Assembly (NCBI RefSeq): GCF_000247815.1
Contig: NC_021672.1
Span: 69,414,926 to 69,478,925, forward strand
Direction of reading: 5' to 3'
Source of the DNA: Ficedula albicollis
Taxonomy: Eukaryota > Chordata > Aves > Passeriformes > Muscicapidae
DNA: 64,000 nt
Position 1 is the stretch's first letter. Each line of letters opens with the position of its first letter. The notes beneath the pieces were generated by a model. It worked only from the letters and a program-made list of their open reading frames with translations, did not search any database and was not told the DNA's origin. This document shows, piece after piece, positions 42,501-57,854 of this stretch. The translations under genes were made by a program, and so were the position numbers.

Positions 42501-45500
42501 CTTGTCTTCTAGGGCTCTCGAAAGTATTGTGTGATCCTGCCGTCGGCTTTGTCTGCTCTGAGTGTCTGGCCATTCGTTGGAAGACACAACAGATTAGTGC
42601 ATTTCCCCCCTCACTGAGGGGTTGGGATCCTCAGCCCTGGCTCCTGGGACTCAGACACCTGCTGCCTGTTATTGCCTGGGAACTGCATTGTGCTTCCTGG
42701 GATGCAGAGCATTCTTATGAGCACGCTTTATGGCAGCTTTAGAGCTCCCAACTTCACAGCCTTTGCAGGCACCTGGGAAACCTCCTCCACGGCCCTGTCA
42801 AAGCCCCAGAGTTCTTTTGTTTTCCTGCTGCACTCTGACTTGCCTGCCACCTTCTCAGAAAATAAACACGTGCAACCCAAGAGTTATTTATCTGGTTGTG
42901 GGAGACCTGCAGACCAAAACTACCTGCCCTTCTCACTGCACACTTCATGCTTGCCATAGTTTTCTCCTACAATAGCCAGTTATCAGTTTACCTGGTGTTT
43001 CTTTAACAAATGCTGAAGAAAAACTGATAATTAGGCATATCCTAGTGAGATGTTAGAGCCAGGCTGTTTTATTTTGCTTTACAAAATAGACCCTATTCAC
43101 GTGATGCATGGTAGCATTGAGTGTGATCTTGGCAAGTAAAGCATTTGCTCCATTACATGCACTAAGGTGCAGCACCATTTGATAAGAGCCCTGAGGATAA
43201 ATGCTGTCAGAATGAGTAGTACTACATGGAAAGCTGCAGATCTGCTTTCCATGAAGGGACTGAAATAGCACAGCTCTTCCACTCACCCACTTCCTTGGGC
43301 GACGTCAGGAGCCCGAAGAACACAATGACTCCTCCAGCAAACTGTACTGAGGCAGTCACCAAGAAAGCATACTGAGGAGAAATGAATAAAGCATTCTTTT
43401 TTAAACAACTTTCAGCCACATACACCTCCCTGCCTAATGAGAGTTTCTTTACATTCCAACCTCATGAGAGAGCAAACACAGCTACCACCCAGACTGCATC
43501 CATGAGACTTGCAAACAAGTGATCCCTGCATCTCCTGAACAGAATTGGTCCTATCTAGGCCTATCTGCACTGAGCTAACAGCAGTGAGGAAGGAGCTGAG
43601 CCAACACAACCAGAGATCTGGCTCTGCTGGAAGGGACTGCTCAAAGAACAGTCGAGCACCAAATTCAGACAAGGTGGCTCAAAGCTTTGGTCAATCAGAT
43701 TCTTGAAATCCTCCAAAGACAGATCCTCCAGGCTCTGCCCCCTTGTTCCATTGCTTAACATACATCATAGGAAAATGGTCTTCCAAACATCCAAATGGAA
43801 CCATCCCTGCTTCATTTCATACCCACTGCTGGTTTTTTTTAATCTCTCACAGTGCAGTCCTGGAAAAAGCCTGACTCTGATTTCTCAGCAACCTTCTCCC
43901 AGGCTTTGGAAGGCTGCTCTTGGTACTCTAAGCCTTCTCATGTCCAGAGTGACCAGCTCAGCTCTGCCAGCCTGTCCTCAGAGGCCGCATGCTATGAGAT
44001 GTGCTGGGTCACTCCAATCCCTGTGCTCATTTTTCCACTGCCACACGACAGCCTTCCCAACCTCTTCCCAGTCACAACAGCTATGCCTCCATGCCCTTCC
44101 AGCTCCAGGGACTCCAGTCAGCTCAGAACCTCTGATGGATGACTCTCAAGAGCACTTGAAGCCAAATCAGAAGAAGGTATAATGTGACACCAGAGCTCCT
44201 CAATGACATCAGTTCCTTTTACAGAGGAGTCTCAGGCTCATTTCTCCCAGCTTGGAAGAGTCAGGAAAGGAATAGCCTTTCTATTCTGCCTACTGCTTAC
44301 TCCCACAGAATTCAGGAAAATGAAGTTGGACACATGAAGCTGTTCTCTTTCAAGGACAGGATAAGAAACCAGTGTCTCATAACCCATTCAGACATGCAGG
44401 TGTAGCTAGAAGCCAGGCAACAATACCTACCTCATAACCATATTTGAGAACACAGGAGGCAAGGAATGCCCCAAGGATATTTCCCACAGATGCACAGGCA
44501 CTCCAGAGTCCAAAGACAAAACCTCTCCTGCAGAAGGGGAAAAAGATTTGAAGCAGGCAATGCAAGGAGAGATGACATTAAGAACAAGGCAAAACCAAAA
44601 CATTCAAGTGAACTTCAACTAATTAATAAAGTTACACCATTTTCCCTGACCAGTTCCAAGAGACTTAAAGTTCATTTAAAACAAAACACATCACAATTTG
44701 GAGGTGCCAAATAGATAAACCAGGAACCCTGAAATATCTGTGTTAAAGGGGAATGAGCTGGCAACAAGGTTACAAACTACAACTAGAGCTCATGTGCAAA
44801 CCCCAAAGTGAGAGTAGAGCCTAGGATGACTCAGTTAGCATTTGCTCTCTTTATTGCTAAGTAGATAGAAACAGGTTTTTCAGTGGTATGAAAATTAAAC
44901 TTCGGTCACTGTACAATTTTGAAGTTTGCACCTGTGCTTTTAACATATACAGTTGTGTTCACACCAGGCTGTTCTGTGGCTCCAGAAAAAAGTGAGGGAG
45001 AGGGAATGTAATGAGTAAGTCATATTCCATCCTCCCTAATTTTAATTATGATCTAACAGTTGGCCTTCTTATTTGAGAATTTCAGCTCAATCTGTTACTC
45101 AGCAGTTCAGAAAAGTGAGTCACTGAAGAAAACTCAACTTACCCAGCTTTTCCAAACCAATTTCCCATGACAGCAACCACACAGGGCCAGCCAGTGGACT
45201 GCAGCAAGCCATTCACAACCCAGAGACAGCAGTAGAACCACTTGTTATAGAAATGCAACCACTCTGTGAGTGTGCCAAAGGAGAATACCTAGAGGAGAGC
45301 AGGGGGAAAACAGAGAGGACGCCCTGAGGCTACTGCTGAACGACAGGCAGGAGTGGGGTGCTAAAAAAAGGAACAAGCTTTCAGGGAGCTAAGCAGGGGC
45401 CAGGGCAGAGGCCAGGCTGGCATTGTTTGAGACACAGCACAGGGCTCACAGCACCCTCTGCTGAGCCAGCACAGCTCTGACTCCAGAGACAAATCTGTGC

Positions 45501-48500
45501 CACGGCACTTCCTCTCCGAAGCACTTTTGTCTCCCCAAACAGGGCAGTTGTAACAGGAGAGGAGAAGGAAGACACATATAGTTTCAATGACAACACTAAA
45601 GATACAGTAGCCTCTTGATCTGCCCTTGTACTGACATCCTAATTTGTGAGGCTCTCTGCAAACACAGAACCCTCACAGGTCATGTATCTTCACCAAATTT
45701 AACACAAGTACTACAGCCAGGTCTCAGATCACCATGTGCTCTAACCCAAAAACCACATATTGTGGCACAGGGTGCTTGATGCACACTTGTGCCCAATAGG
45801 CCACAGTGGGGTTTGTAGCCACTGGTAAATCAAACACACTCCCCACATTTTACTGCTACTTTAATAACCAGAAAACCACGAGATAAAAATGATTCACACT
45901 TCTCTGAAGTGGCTTGAACTTGAACACAAAGCACCTTTTGTTTTAAGCAGACATTCTTTTTTGACACATACCCTCCTAGCAATTACATAAAGTAAGTAAA
46001 TGAGTGCCTGGTATTGTTAGGATGTCCTTCAAAGAACAAAGCAAAGATTGTGTTTGGAAGCAAAAGCCTCGATAACAATATACATGGTCTAAGAGATTAA
46101 GTTATGCTACAAAACAGTCTCCAAAAGCCCTAATACACCAATCTTAAACAAAAGTCTCTAGACAGTGTCCCAAACTTAAGAATTTCCTTCTGACAGTGTG
46201 CAGAGATAGACATTCCAGGAAAGGGAGAGTCACCTATGCTCAATGTTTTAGTGCACCAAGTTAGACCTGCAGGCTTTGAGACCACTGAGGTACAGCTACA
46301 GCTCATGAGCAGATTCACACAGAAACAGCAAAACCCTACCCAAGAACCCTCAGGCAGACTTTTAAACCCCACTATTAAGTTCCAACTTACCACCAGAGCA
46401 GAGGAACACATGCCAAAAGACAAAACCCAGCGTAAATTCAGGCGGTCCCCAACTATGCCACTGACAAAGAGACCCTGAGAACAAAGCACAGCATTAAATA
46501 AAGCCAGAGGATTTGCACCTCACAGCTGTAAGAATTAAAATTAGATAGAAAGGCCATACTAATCCAAACACTGCTGTTATACCAACTTACAGTTTGATTC
46601 TAACCACTCCACCCAAGAAAACCTGCTTGTAGCTGCTCACTACATTCCTTGTTTAAAAGAACTCAGCTGAAAACTCTTGGAGAGACAGAACTAGTCCTCC
46701 CCAGTGACAGGGGTGTCAGAAATTCTGAAGTGATAGTATTTCCCTTGTGCTTGTTAACAAGCATCCTTCACGTGGGTGACAGACATGGGCAGAACTAACA
46801 GAAACTGAAAGAGAGAAGGTTTGCCTCTGAACGAAGCTTTTTATTGTGGGTGTGATCTTTCCACTAAGAGTCAACCAAAGCTGAGCAGCTTGGGGTTAGT
46901 TTTACTCACCACAGCATAGGAAAACAAAAAGATGGTGTCCAATGTCCCCAGGAAGAGAGTTGCTTCTTCTGCATTTGGAAATAAATGGCTGCTGTTCCAG
47001 AGCTACAGAGGGAAAATTATGTCAGGTAAACAGGGAGAGGCATAGCTCATTCTTCTCTTTTTCAATAGAAACCCCAGCTCCAAAGTAGAAGAGCACCTGA
47101 CCCAAGCAAGCTCCCATATCTCCAACACCTCAGTTATCAAATCAGGAACAATTCTGGCATTATCTTCTGCCAGAAAATGTCCACTGACACTTTGCTTCAC
47201 TTCTAAAATGCAAGCTGGCAAACCAGAAGTGAGAAATGCTCCTTTCACCTGGATCAAGACAAATGAGTGGAAAAACAAAGCCTACTTCTAACAAGCATGC
47301 AACTGCTAGACAGCTCCTTACTCTGAAACACTGATGAGCATTTTAATGAATAATACAATAAAGGCATATTCTGTTTTATGTGCAGCATTTCTTCTGTACT
47401 TCTCTTGCTGTCTTCACTGAATGAATAATTCCCTTACAGTATTTGTGGCAGCAGCCAAAATAAAAAATGACAGAAAACAAACAGAAAAGAAAGAGCACAA
47501 AAGGAAAAAGGGGAAGAAATAGACTGGTTGGAAACTATTTACTACAAACTCCAGTCACTAATGTTGGGTTTTGTGTTTACCCTGAGTTTCATTTTGGTTT
47601 CAATATGATCAAAAAAAAAGGAAAAAGTCTCATTTGTCCCCAGAGAAAGACTAGTGTCATCAGGTAAAAAAAAAAAAGGCAAACTTTGAGGAAAACCTGA
47701 AGAATTAATAAAGCTAATCAACAAAATTTTCTTCCCTTCCCACCATGCCTCCATTAGAAAACAAACAAACCCAATCCAAATCCAACCTACAGATGTGCCT
47801 AACTCAAATATCATCAGTTTCAGCTTGATTCTACCTCTCCAGGAGAACATCCTGTACAGATAACACTAATCATACATCCACTTAATTGAAAAGATGTAAC
47901 CTAAATTGATACCTAAGGACCAATTGGAACATTTTTCTTGATCAGACACATGCATTTCAATATCCAACAAACACAAAATCATGAAAAAAAATGTATCAAA
48001 TGTTCCAAAATATACTAGTTGTTTGAATGTTAGTTAAAGAACTAAATATAAACACCCTGCATTTCATTTTAGCATCCCTGAGAAGCTCACTCCTTTTGGC
48101 CATACTGTAAAAACCTGAATACATTACAAGCCAAATATTCACTTATCACAAGAAGTCAGCACTTATCATCCTTCTGTTCCTTTTGTCAAACGTTCCAACA
48201 ACCAATGATTTCTAATGCAGGCAGGGCTCCAGCAGCTGACTTGGAACTCCCAGCTCCAATAGATCTCATGGCCTGTGACCAAGCTTTTAATGTGAGATTT
48301 CTTCCACTTCTCAAAAGCATCAGGACAAAGCATTATTAAAAAAAAAATGGTAGGAACCAGGAGGTAGCTCTTGCATTCCCATATGTGAGAACCAAGCAGT
48401 TTAAAACTTCCTTTCCTGCAAGCAAGCACTGCCAAGACACCCACAGCTTTAACTGAAACCAGGATTTTACACACAGGGGGTACTGGATGTTCAGCATGGA

Positions 48501-49283
48501 AATCAGGCCTTTTAGATGCAAGATAAAATGTCATTCCTCACTATCAGTTTAGGATAAACAGCTAGCACTGTCAGACAGCTCTCTTCATTCTTAGTCTGGC
48601 TATCCTTTTAAAAAGGTGGCAGCAGCACCACTGCCACAGAGAAAGCACAGCCAGGATTTCACAGATCTCTCTGTAAGCCCATTAACTGCTTTGGTTTATT
48701 GCCTCCAACACTTCAGAGGAAGAGTCCCTTTTTCCCCTCCTCCATGCTGCTGGCTATTGCAGACCATTCTGGGCCCCCCATTTCCGTTTGGAACACTGTA
48801 GCTTCTCGAGAACTTTCACTCTGGGCACCACTAGGGAAGATTTCAGCATTGCCTGCTGATCCACAAAACTACAATGCCAACACCTGAAGATTGCACTAGC
48901 ACTCTGAGAAGTGAGGAACACCTGAAGGGGCCTCTTCAGCCCCACAAACTCACTTCCTTGTCCCTTGGGTCCTTACCTCATATGGCTGGAGCTCAGGGGC
49001 CGTGCTGTTCAGGCAGAAGGGAGTCCATTGGTTGGAAATGCTGACTTTGACATTACTGAATGTCTTTCTGGAGGCATGGAGCAGGGAATAACTGCCAGAA
49101 AACACACAGACACAGGCTGGTCCAATCTCCTCTGGAGGTCAAGGGGGAAAGGGTGCTCTGAGCAGAGGTACACTCAACCTACCTGAAGAAGGTCAGCAGG
49201 AACACAACAATATGATGGTGGGTGCAGTGGGACACAAGGCCTCTGTTGGCAGGCTGCCTCCTTAAGATTCCAGGCACAGCCAT
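33411..49283 (-). CDS. SLC37A3: SLC37A3, sugar-phosphate exchanger family member (gene span)
   Basis: Fourteen coding exons with consensus GT-AG junctions join in phase to about 502 residues, close to the 494 of human SLC37A3. The product is a 12-helix major facilitator protein of the SLC37 family. In mammals it works with ATRAID in the lysosomal membrane, where the pair releases nitrogen-containing bisphosphonates; unlike SLC37A4 it is not known to exchange glucose 6-phosphate. Recognisable features in order are the first helix (IVVFLLTFF), the loop 2-3 motif GIVGDRLNLRW, the central acidic loop of exon 8, and the conserved C-terminal half (YSLAYACLKLVNYSFFFW, then GGPSNMISSAISADLGRQ). The first coding exon holds the ATG at 49283; the leader exon must lie toward the CpG island near 51.5 kb. 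The last exon is tandemly duplicated. Synteny with RAB19 and MKRN1 supports the identification. Confidence 0.95.
34302..34367 (-). CDS. SLC37A3: SLC37A3 coding exon 13
   Basis: The exon has 22 codons, YLVSLIQENLGWMW then VFYFFILM, forming the last helix. The acceptor is TTCTGTTTAG and the donor ATG/GTAAGA. Phase is 0 on both sides. Confidence 0.95.
36020..36171 (-). CDS. SLC37A3: SLC37A3 coding exon 12
   Basis: The exon encodes FFIGGPSNMISSAISADLGR, then SEALATVTGIVDGTGSIGAA. This is the highly conserved helix 10-11 region of the SLC37 family. The donor is CAG/GTGAGG in phase 0. Confidence 0.97.
36996..37043 (-). CDS. SLC37A3: SLC37A3 coding exon 11 (48 bases)
   Basis: This very short exon encodes SPNSKPINAVIMAIT. 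The acceptor CTCTTGCAG and donor CAG/GTAACT flank it, and the reading phase fits both neighbouring exons exactly. Confidence 0.93.
37221..37326. repeat. Two-copy tandem duplication, 53 bp
   Basis: A unit starting CCAGCAACTTCCCAAACACT occurs at 37221-37273 and 37274-37326 with a few base differences. It lies in an SLC37A3 intron, next to the 48-base exon 11. Confidence 0.9.
38725..38826 (-). CDS. SLC37A3: SLC37A3 coding exon 10
   Basis: The exon encodes GTIQGLISDVLQKRAPVLAV and then SLLFAVGSLFGYS. The acceptor is TTTTTTTACCAG and the donor GCC/GTGAGT. It begins and ends within codons, consistent with its neighbours. Confidence 0.96.
39667..39808 (-). CDS. SLC37A3: SLC37A3 coding exon 9
   Basis: The exon encodes YSLAYACLKLVNYSFFFWLP, then NNFGWKEAEADQLSIWYDVG, one of the most conserved stretches of the protein. 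The acceptor is TGTTCCAG and the donor TAG/GTGAGT. It ends after the first base of a Gly codon. Confidence 0.97.
42124..42308 (-). CDS. SLC37A3: SLC37A3 coding exon 8 (central acidic loop)
   Basis: The exon has 61 whole codons. It encodes the Asp/Glu-rich cytosolic loop between the two six-helix halves, including NRPLMSS and an Asp-rich run DDVDDDD. It ends QACCLPGVIL before the donor CTG/GTGAGG. The loop is the least conserved part of the family, but the PGVI end fits. Confidence 0.92.
43287..43371 (-). CDS. SLC37A3: SLC37A3 coding exon 7
   Basis: The exon encodes YAFLVTASVQFAGGVIVFFG and LLTSPKEV, covering helix 6 and the start of the central loop. The donor is TGG/GTGAGT, after the first base of a Gly codon. 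Confidence 0.96.
44431..44527 (-). CDS. SLC37A3: SLC37A3 coding exon 6
   Basis: The exon encodes RGFVFGLWSACASVGNILGA and FLASCVLKYGYE. The acceptor CTTCTGCAG and donor GAG/GTAGGT are consensus. The first base completes the preceding Gly codon. Confidence 0.96.
45143..45288 (-). CDS. SLC37A3: SLC37A3 coding exon 5
   Basis: The exon encodes TEWLHFYNKWFYCCLWVVNG and GLLQSTGWPCVVAVMGNWFG, covering helix 4 and the start of helix 5. It ends after two bases of a Gly codon at GG/GTAAGT. Confidence 0.96.
46391..46474 (-). CDS. SLC37A3: SLC37A3 coding exon 4
   Basis: The 28 codons carry the major-facilitator loop 2-3 motif (GIVGDRLNLRW) followed by helix 3. The acceptor is TTCTCAG and the donor GTG/GTAAGT. 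Phase is 0 on both sides. Confidence 0.96.
46910..47002 (-). CDS. SLC37A3: SLC37A3 coding exon 3
   Basis: The exon has 31 codons and includes FLGTLDTIFLFSYAV, the second helix. The acceptor is CCCTCTGTAG and the donor GTG/GTGAGT. Phase is 0 on both sides. Confidence 0.95.
48977..49091 (-). CDS. SLC37A3: SLC37A3 coding exon 2
   Basis: The exon encodes YSLLHASRKTFSNVKVSIS and then the first luminal loop with a possible N-glycosylation site (NST). The acceptor CTGGCAG and donor GAG/GTAAGG are clear. It begins by completing a Ser codon and ends in phase 0. Confidence 0.94.
49183..49283 (-). CDS. SLC37A3: SLC37A3 coding exon 1
   Basis: It starts at ATG 49283-49281 and reads MAVPGILRRQPANRG, then a His-rich stretch and helix 1 (IVVFLLTFF). 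It ends with the donor CAG/GTAGGT at 49183 after two bases of a codon. The N-terminal tip diverges from mammals, but the CTHHHIVVFLLTFF portion fits the family. The 5' limit of this exon and the leader exon are not determined. Confidence 0.9.
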
Positions 49284-49289
49284 GTTCCT

Positions 49290-51370
49290 GGCAGCCCCAC
49301 CCCTGCTCCTGCCCTGGCCACGAGGGCTGGCTGCTGATTAAGTCATTTTTCTTCTCACTTAAACAGAAGCAGGTGGGAAGGGAGGAGAAGAGAAAAGCAA
49401 TTTGATTAAAACACGTGTATGAAGTACAACTCTCTTCTCCAAACAGAACAACCCCATGCCATGCCTTTCCTACTTGTCTCACACCACTGTCCATCTCATC
49501 ACTTGTATATTCCTCAGTAACTTCTACAGCTGAAGGTGTCTTGTTATTCCCATTCTCCCAGTACCCTCGTGGCACTTGCTTTTTGTTTCTCTCCTAGGAG
49601 ATGCCTCTTCACTGCCCCGGACCAAAGGAGTATCCCCCGGACCTACCAACTTCCAGCATTGTCCCATTAAAGACCATTGTGCATTATTTACACACATGGA
49701 GCACTACAGAGGGGCCATAAACAAGACTCTGGACACAGACAGGTGAGGAAGCCACAAGAGCAGCATTTGGCCATTGGTGGAGAAGGGTTTGGGATCCCAC
49801 CGCCTCATTAAGGTGATGTTATAGGAATATACCCAAGATGGAAAAAGGGAAGTCACTGTGAGGACAGTGCTGAAATCCAACAGCTGGAATCCCTGCCTGT
49901 TTATTCTCAAGCCTGACATCACAGCTCCATCTGTCCCTGACTCATTAGGGGCAGTGAATCTCCCTCCACATGCCAACACCGCAAACATCTGAATGCTGAG
50001 GAGAAGTAAAATAAAGCACCAGCCCTGTTCCCCCAAAGATCAGCACTGAAATAAGACAGAATATTATGCCTTTGTGTCCTTTTGTATTCACAGGCACTGT
50101 TTGTAATTATTTACACATCTGACAGAAGACTTCTCAAGTTCAGCCTCACAACCTCACCTAGAAAAAGTAGAAGTCATTGCCTAGACAGTCTCTCATCCAA
50201 ATTTCTGCTGCTGAAAACCCTTTATTTTACACAGTTTCTATTCCTCCTCTTGAAGGTTTCATCAAGACACCTTTCACTGCAGGCAGCATCCCTTCCCTGC
50301 TCTCTCAGGGATGACACGTGCCTGACCAACAGCAATATCCCACACAAGCCACACGGAGAAGGGAAGCCAAGGCACTCCAGTTTCCCAGCTCCGTGGTCCT
50401 CAGAGGCTTCTGAGCCACTGCTGGCCAAACACAACAGCTCCCCTGGCTCTGTCCCCTCCCACCAGGCAGATAACAGAGCTGTCCTGAGGAAAGCAAAACT
50501 CTGCGACTTGTGCAACGCTGTGGGGAAAAGCTCCTTCCTTGGGTAATCAGTCTGCAGCCTAAGGCACAAGATTTACTACTTGCTTCATGTCAACATATGC
50601 ACATACAGATCTTATTTGTCCAAGATACTGAGTTCTTTTAAAGCTAAGGCCTGGTTTGACCTTAAAGTCGCCTATTTTATTATTTTTTTTAACAGCATTT
50701 AGTATTGAAACAATCTGTTCCTCAGAGCTCCCCAATCTCAGCCAGCTTTCTGGCACAGGACACTTTCACAATGCAGAGATAACCACAAAAGATTTTGTTT
50801 TCCCCTCTTTCCTCATCCTATCTACATTCAAAACTGGCATTCGTCCTTGGCTAGAAAAGTCTGCAACCAGTTTCTTGTTTAAAACTAGTCTTTAAAATTA
50901 TTGTGAGAACACCACAGCAACTTAGTGGTGGAGGAGGAGCAAAAGCTCGGCAGCAGGATGACCCACAGAACTCAAGACAGTGAAGGACATGCCTTTAAGA
51001 AAGGAAGAGGAGTGGTTTTTTTAGAGTGTTAGACTGCCTTGGTCTACTATTCAGCACTATTTACCTTCAGCCAGCCGGTGTTTTGAGCAAGCTTTTGACA
51101 GGCTTTCACCTTATTTGTTAAGCTTTCCACCTTGTCCTTTCACTTAAAGCCAAAATAAGACACCTTAAGTTCAAAACAAACACCCTTAATGTTACCCTAC
51201 TGCCGGCATGGTGAGCGCAGCCTTAACATTCTAAAACGCAAAAAAAAAAAAGGAGAGTTTTTTTCTTCCAAATAATAAGAATTGGGAAAAAAAAAAACCA
51301 CCCACCTAATTAAAAGGCAAACCGACAAACGCCTATTTTCCCAATACGAAAATTGTAATTTTCCCAATAA
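49290..51370 (-). other. SLC37A3 leader-side intron
   Basis: No coding sequence is visible between the first SLC37A3 coding exon and the CpG-rich promoter. The stretch is presumed to be the intron between a non-coding leader exon and the ATG exon. The leader exon is not pinned down. Confidence 0.5.
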
Positions 51371-51660
51371 GAACAGCGGCACAACCCCAAGCGCACGCAG
51401 GGCCCTCCGCAGCCAGCCCCGGCAGACCGTGTGTCACCGCGGATGCTCAGCAGGATGCTGCCCGGGAAGAAGGACACGGGCAATGCTCCGAGAACCATCC
51501 GGGCTGCCGGGGCTGCCGGGGCTGCCCAGCCAACCCAGCCCCGGCCCCGCACCTCATCCGCCGCCTCAGCCCCGGTCCTGGTCCCGGTACCGTGCAGCGC
51601 CCAGCGCGGCCGCCGGAAGTCGGCGGGCGGGGCGGCTCTTCCGGGCGGCCCCGCGGAACG

Positions 51661-51674
51661 CTGGGAGTTGTAGT
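51661..51674 (-). promoter_or_regulatory. ZNF143/THAP11-type motif
   Basis: Read on the minus strand this is ACTACAACTCCCAG, the core of the ACTACAnnTCCCA element bound by ZNF143 and THAP11 at many vertebrate promoters. It lies on the SLC37A3 side of the island. Confidence 0.7.
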
Positions 51675-51747
51675 CCGGCTTAGCCCTGCCCAGCCCATGT
51701 GAGGGGCGGGACCGAGCGGCGCCGGCCCCACGGTGCGGCCGAGCCCG

Positions 51748-51808
51748 GGGCGGGGCGGGGCGGCGGGACCCCCCCCCCCCCCCCCCCGGGCGGGGCGGGG
51801 CGGCGGGA
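51748..51808. repeat. 21 bp direct repeats flanking a C19 tract
   Basis: A GC-box-rich 21-base segment (GGGCGGGG...GGCGGGA) is at 51748-51768 and again, perfectly, at 51788-51808. The only sequence between them is 19 C (51769-51787). Both copies are G-quadruplex-prone on the plus strand, and the C tract is so on the minus strand. Confidence 0.9.
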
Positions 51809-51833
51809 AGGAAGGAAGGGAGAGAAGGGGCAG

Positions 51834-51871
51834 ACTACAGCACTACAGAACTACAGCACTACAGCTCCCGG
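51834..51871 (+). promoter_or_regulatory. Four-copy ACTACAG octamer array ending in a ZNF143-type site
   Basis: ACTACAG starts at 51834, 51842, 51850 and 51858, exactly 8 bases apart. The last copy runs into CTCCCGG, giving ACTACAGCTCCCGG, a ZNF143/THAP11-like element. It lies about 105-145 bases upstream of the RAB19 start codon. Confidence 0.8.
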
Positions 51872-51976
51872 CGGCCCCGCGGCTCCGAGCGGCGCTACCT
51901 GGCCCGGCAGGTGAGCGCCGGGCACCGGGCTCCTTCCTCAGGCCCGCGGCTCCTCCTCCTCCCCCGCCTCGCCGCG

Positions 51977-56371
<4,395 letters not shown>

Positions 56372-57848
56372 AGAGAGACTTCAGGGAGAACTTGGAGACT
56401 GCCATCCTTCTGAGGCTGTTTGATTCAATTTTGTTCAGTTGATGAAAGTGCTCTGTGTGGCCTCAAGTCATCTCTCTTGCTATTTCTACCTTGCAGCTTG
56501 GCTTGTGAGTATTTTCAGAGATCATTGTTGCTGTTGGTAGCACAGGTTGCTTTGAACATAGCAATGTGAAGTTCTGAGATGACTCAGGAAGCTGCCAGCC
56601 CTTGCCCTAACCAAAGAGAACTGTAAAAAATATTGCCTTTAATTATTTCCTTACATGTCTTTCTGGCTGTGTCAGAAGATAAATTTGCACCAGAGTTCTG
56701 CACTGACCCTTCCAAGCTGTGTTGCTGGTTTTAAGTACAAGCACTTTCCTCTCTGCCAGTAGCTGTAAAAAGTCTGACACATGCTTGGACAGCACTAACC
56801 CACTCCTGCCTAAACTTTCATTTAGGAGCTCTCCTGATGCCGGGGCAGGTAGCCACCCATCCCAAGGAGCTTAATGACATTTGTGAAAGAGTACAGGATT
56901 TCACATCTGCCCTGAGTTCCTCACCAGACAAACCTGGACACATCTCTGCAGTGGCATAGCAGGCACAACATGATACTCTTCTTCCTGGGGTGGGAAAAGT
57001 TGCCTTTCGCTTTGCTTTGTAATAGTCAGGATTGTTTCCAGCACTGATCTCCATCTTGCTACATGGACTTGCTGGGAGCAGCAAAGCTTCCAGTGAAAGG
57101 ACCTTTTTTTCATTCCTCCCTGCTCACCTCCTCTTGCTTTTGATGTGCTGATTTTAACCAAAAGCCTTCTGTAGCTTGTGTGATGGGCCAATGGCAGCTT
57201 GATTTTCAAGGGAATGTGAAGGATGGATGCAAGCTCCTGTAAAACTCAGCAAGGGGTGAGATGGCTTAAATTAGGTAAAAATTTAAACATTTAAATTGTG
57301 TTAGAGCAATAAGGCAATGGCATGGGGTGCACCAGAGAGCTGCCCTAGGTGAGTATATCTGCTGCTGCTGTGGAGACTGAACATGGTGGTAGCAATGGAA
57401 GGTTTTGTCTTGCTGCTCCCAGTTGCAAGCTCTGCTACTTGGGGCTCATTTTTCTGTATTCCTGAACTGAACAAAGGGTTTGGGCTTGGGTTTTTTTGGT
57501 GAGGGTTTTGAGGTTTGTTTTTGGTTTTTTTCTGTTGTTTGCAAGTTTTTTTTTTCCCAGTAGATGGAAACAGGGAGGGAGGAGGAAGAAAGAAATATCA
57601 GAAGTAGTTTTTTTGACTGTAGTCCACATGTACCAAAGTGTATCACTTAGTTACTGTTATGCTATGAACTGCAACTCAAACTTTGTCATGATAAAACACA
57701 GTTTGTGTTACATACAAAGCAGCCTTGGGAAGGCTGGGGTGTTGCCAGCTTACCCAATGGCTGCCTACCTCTGTTTCCTAAGTCCTTGAAAAATAGGGAA
57801 AAACATGTAGCAAGTATTGATGGAAAATCTTGTCTTAGAAGCACAAAA

Positions 57849-57854
57849 AATAAA
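57849..57854 (+). terminator. RAB19: Candidate polyadenylation signal of RAB19
   Basis: AATAAA lies about 1.48 kb past the RAB19 stop codon. No earlier canonical AATAAA was noticed in the presumed 3' UTR. Transcript ends are needed to confirm it. Confidence 0.3.
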
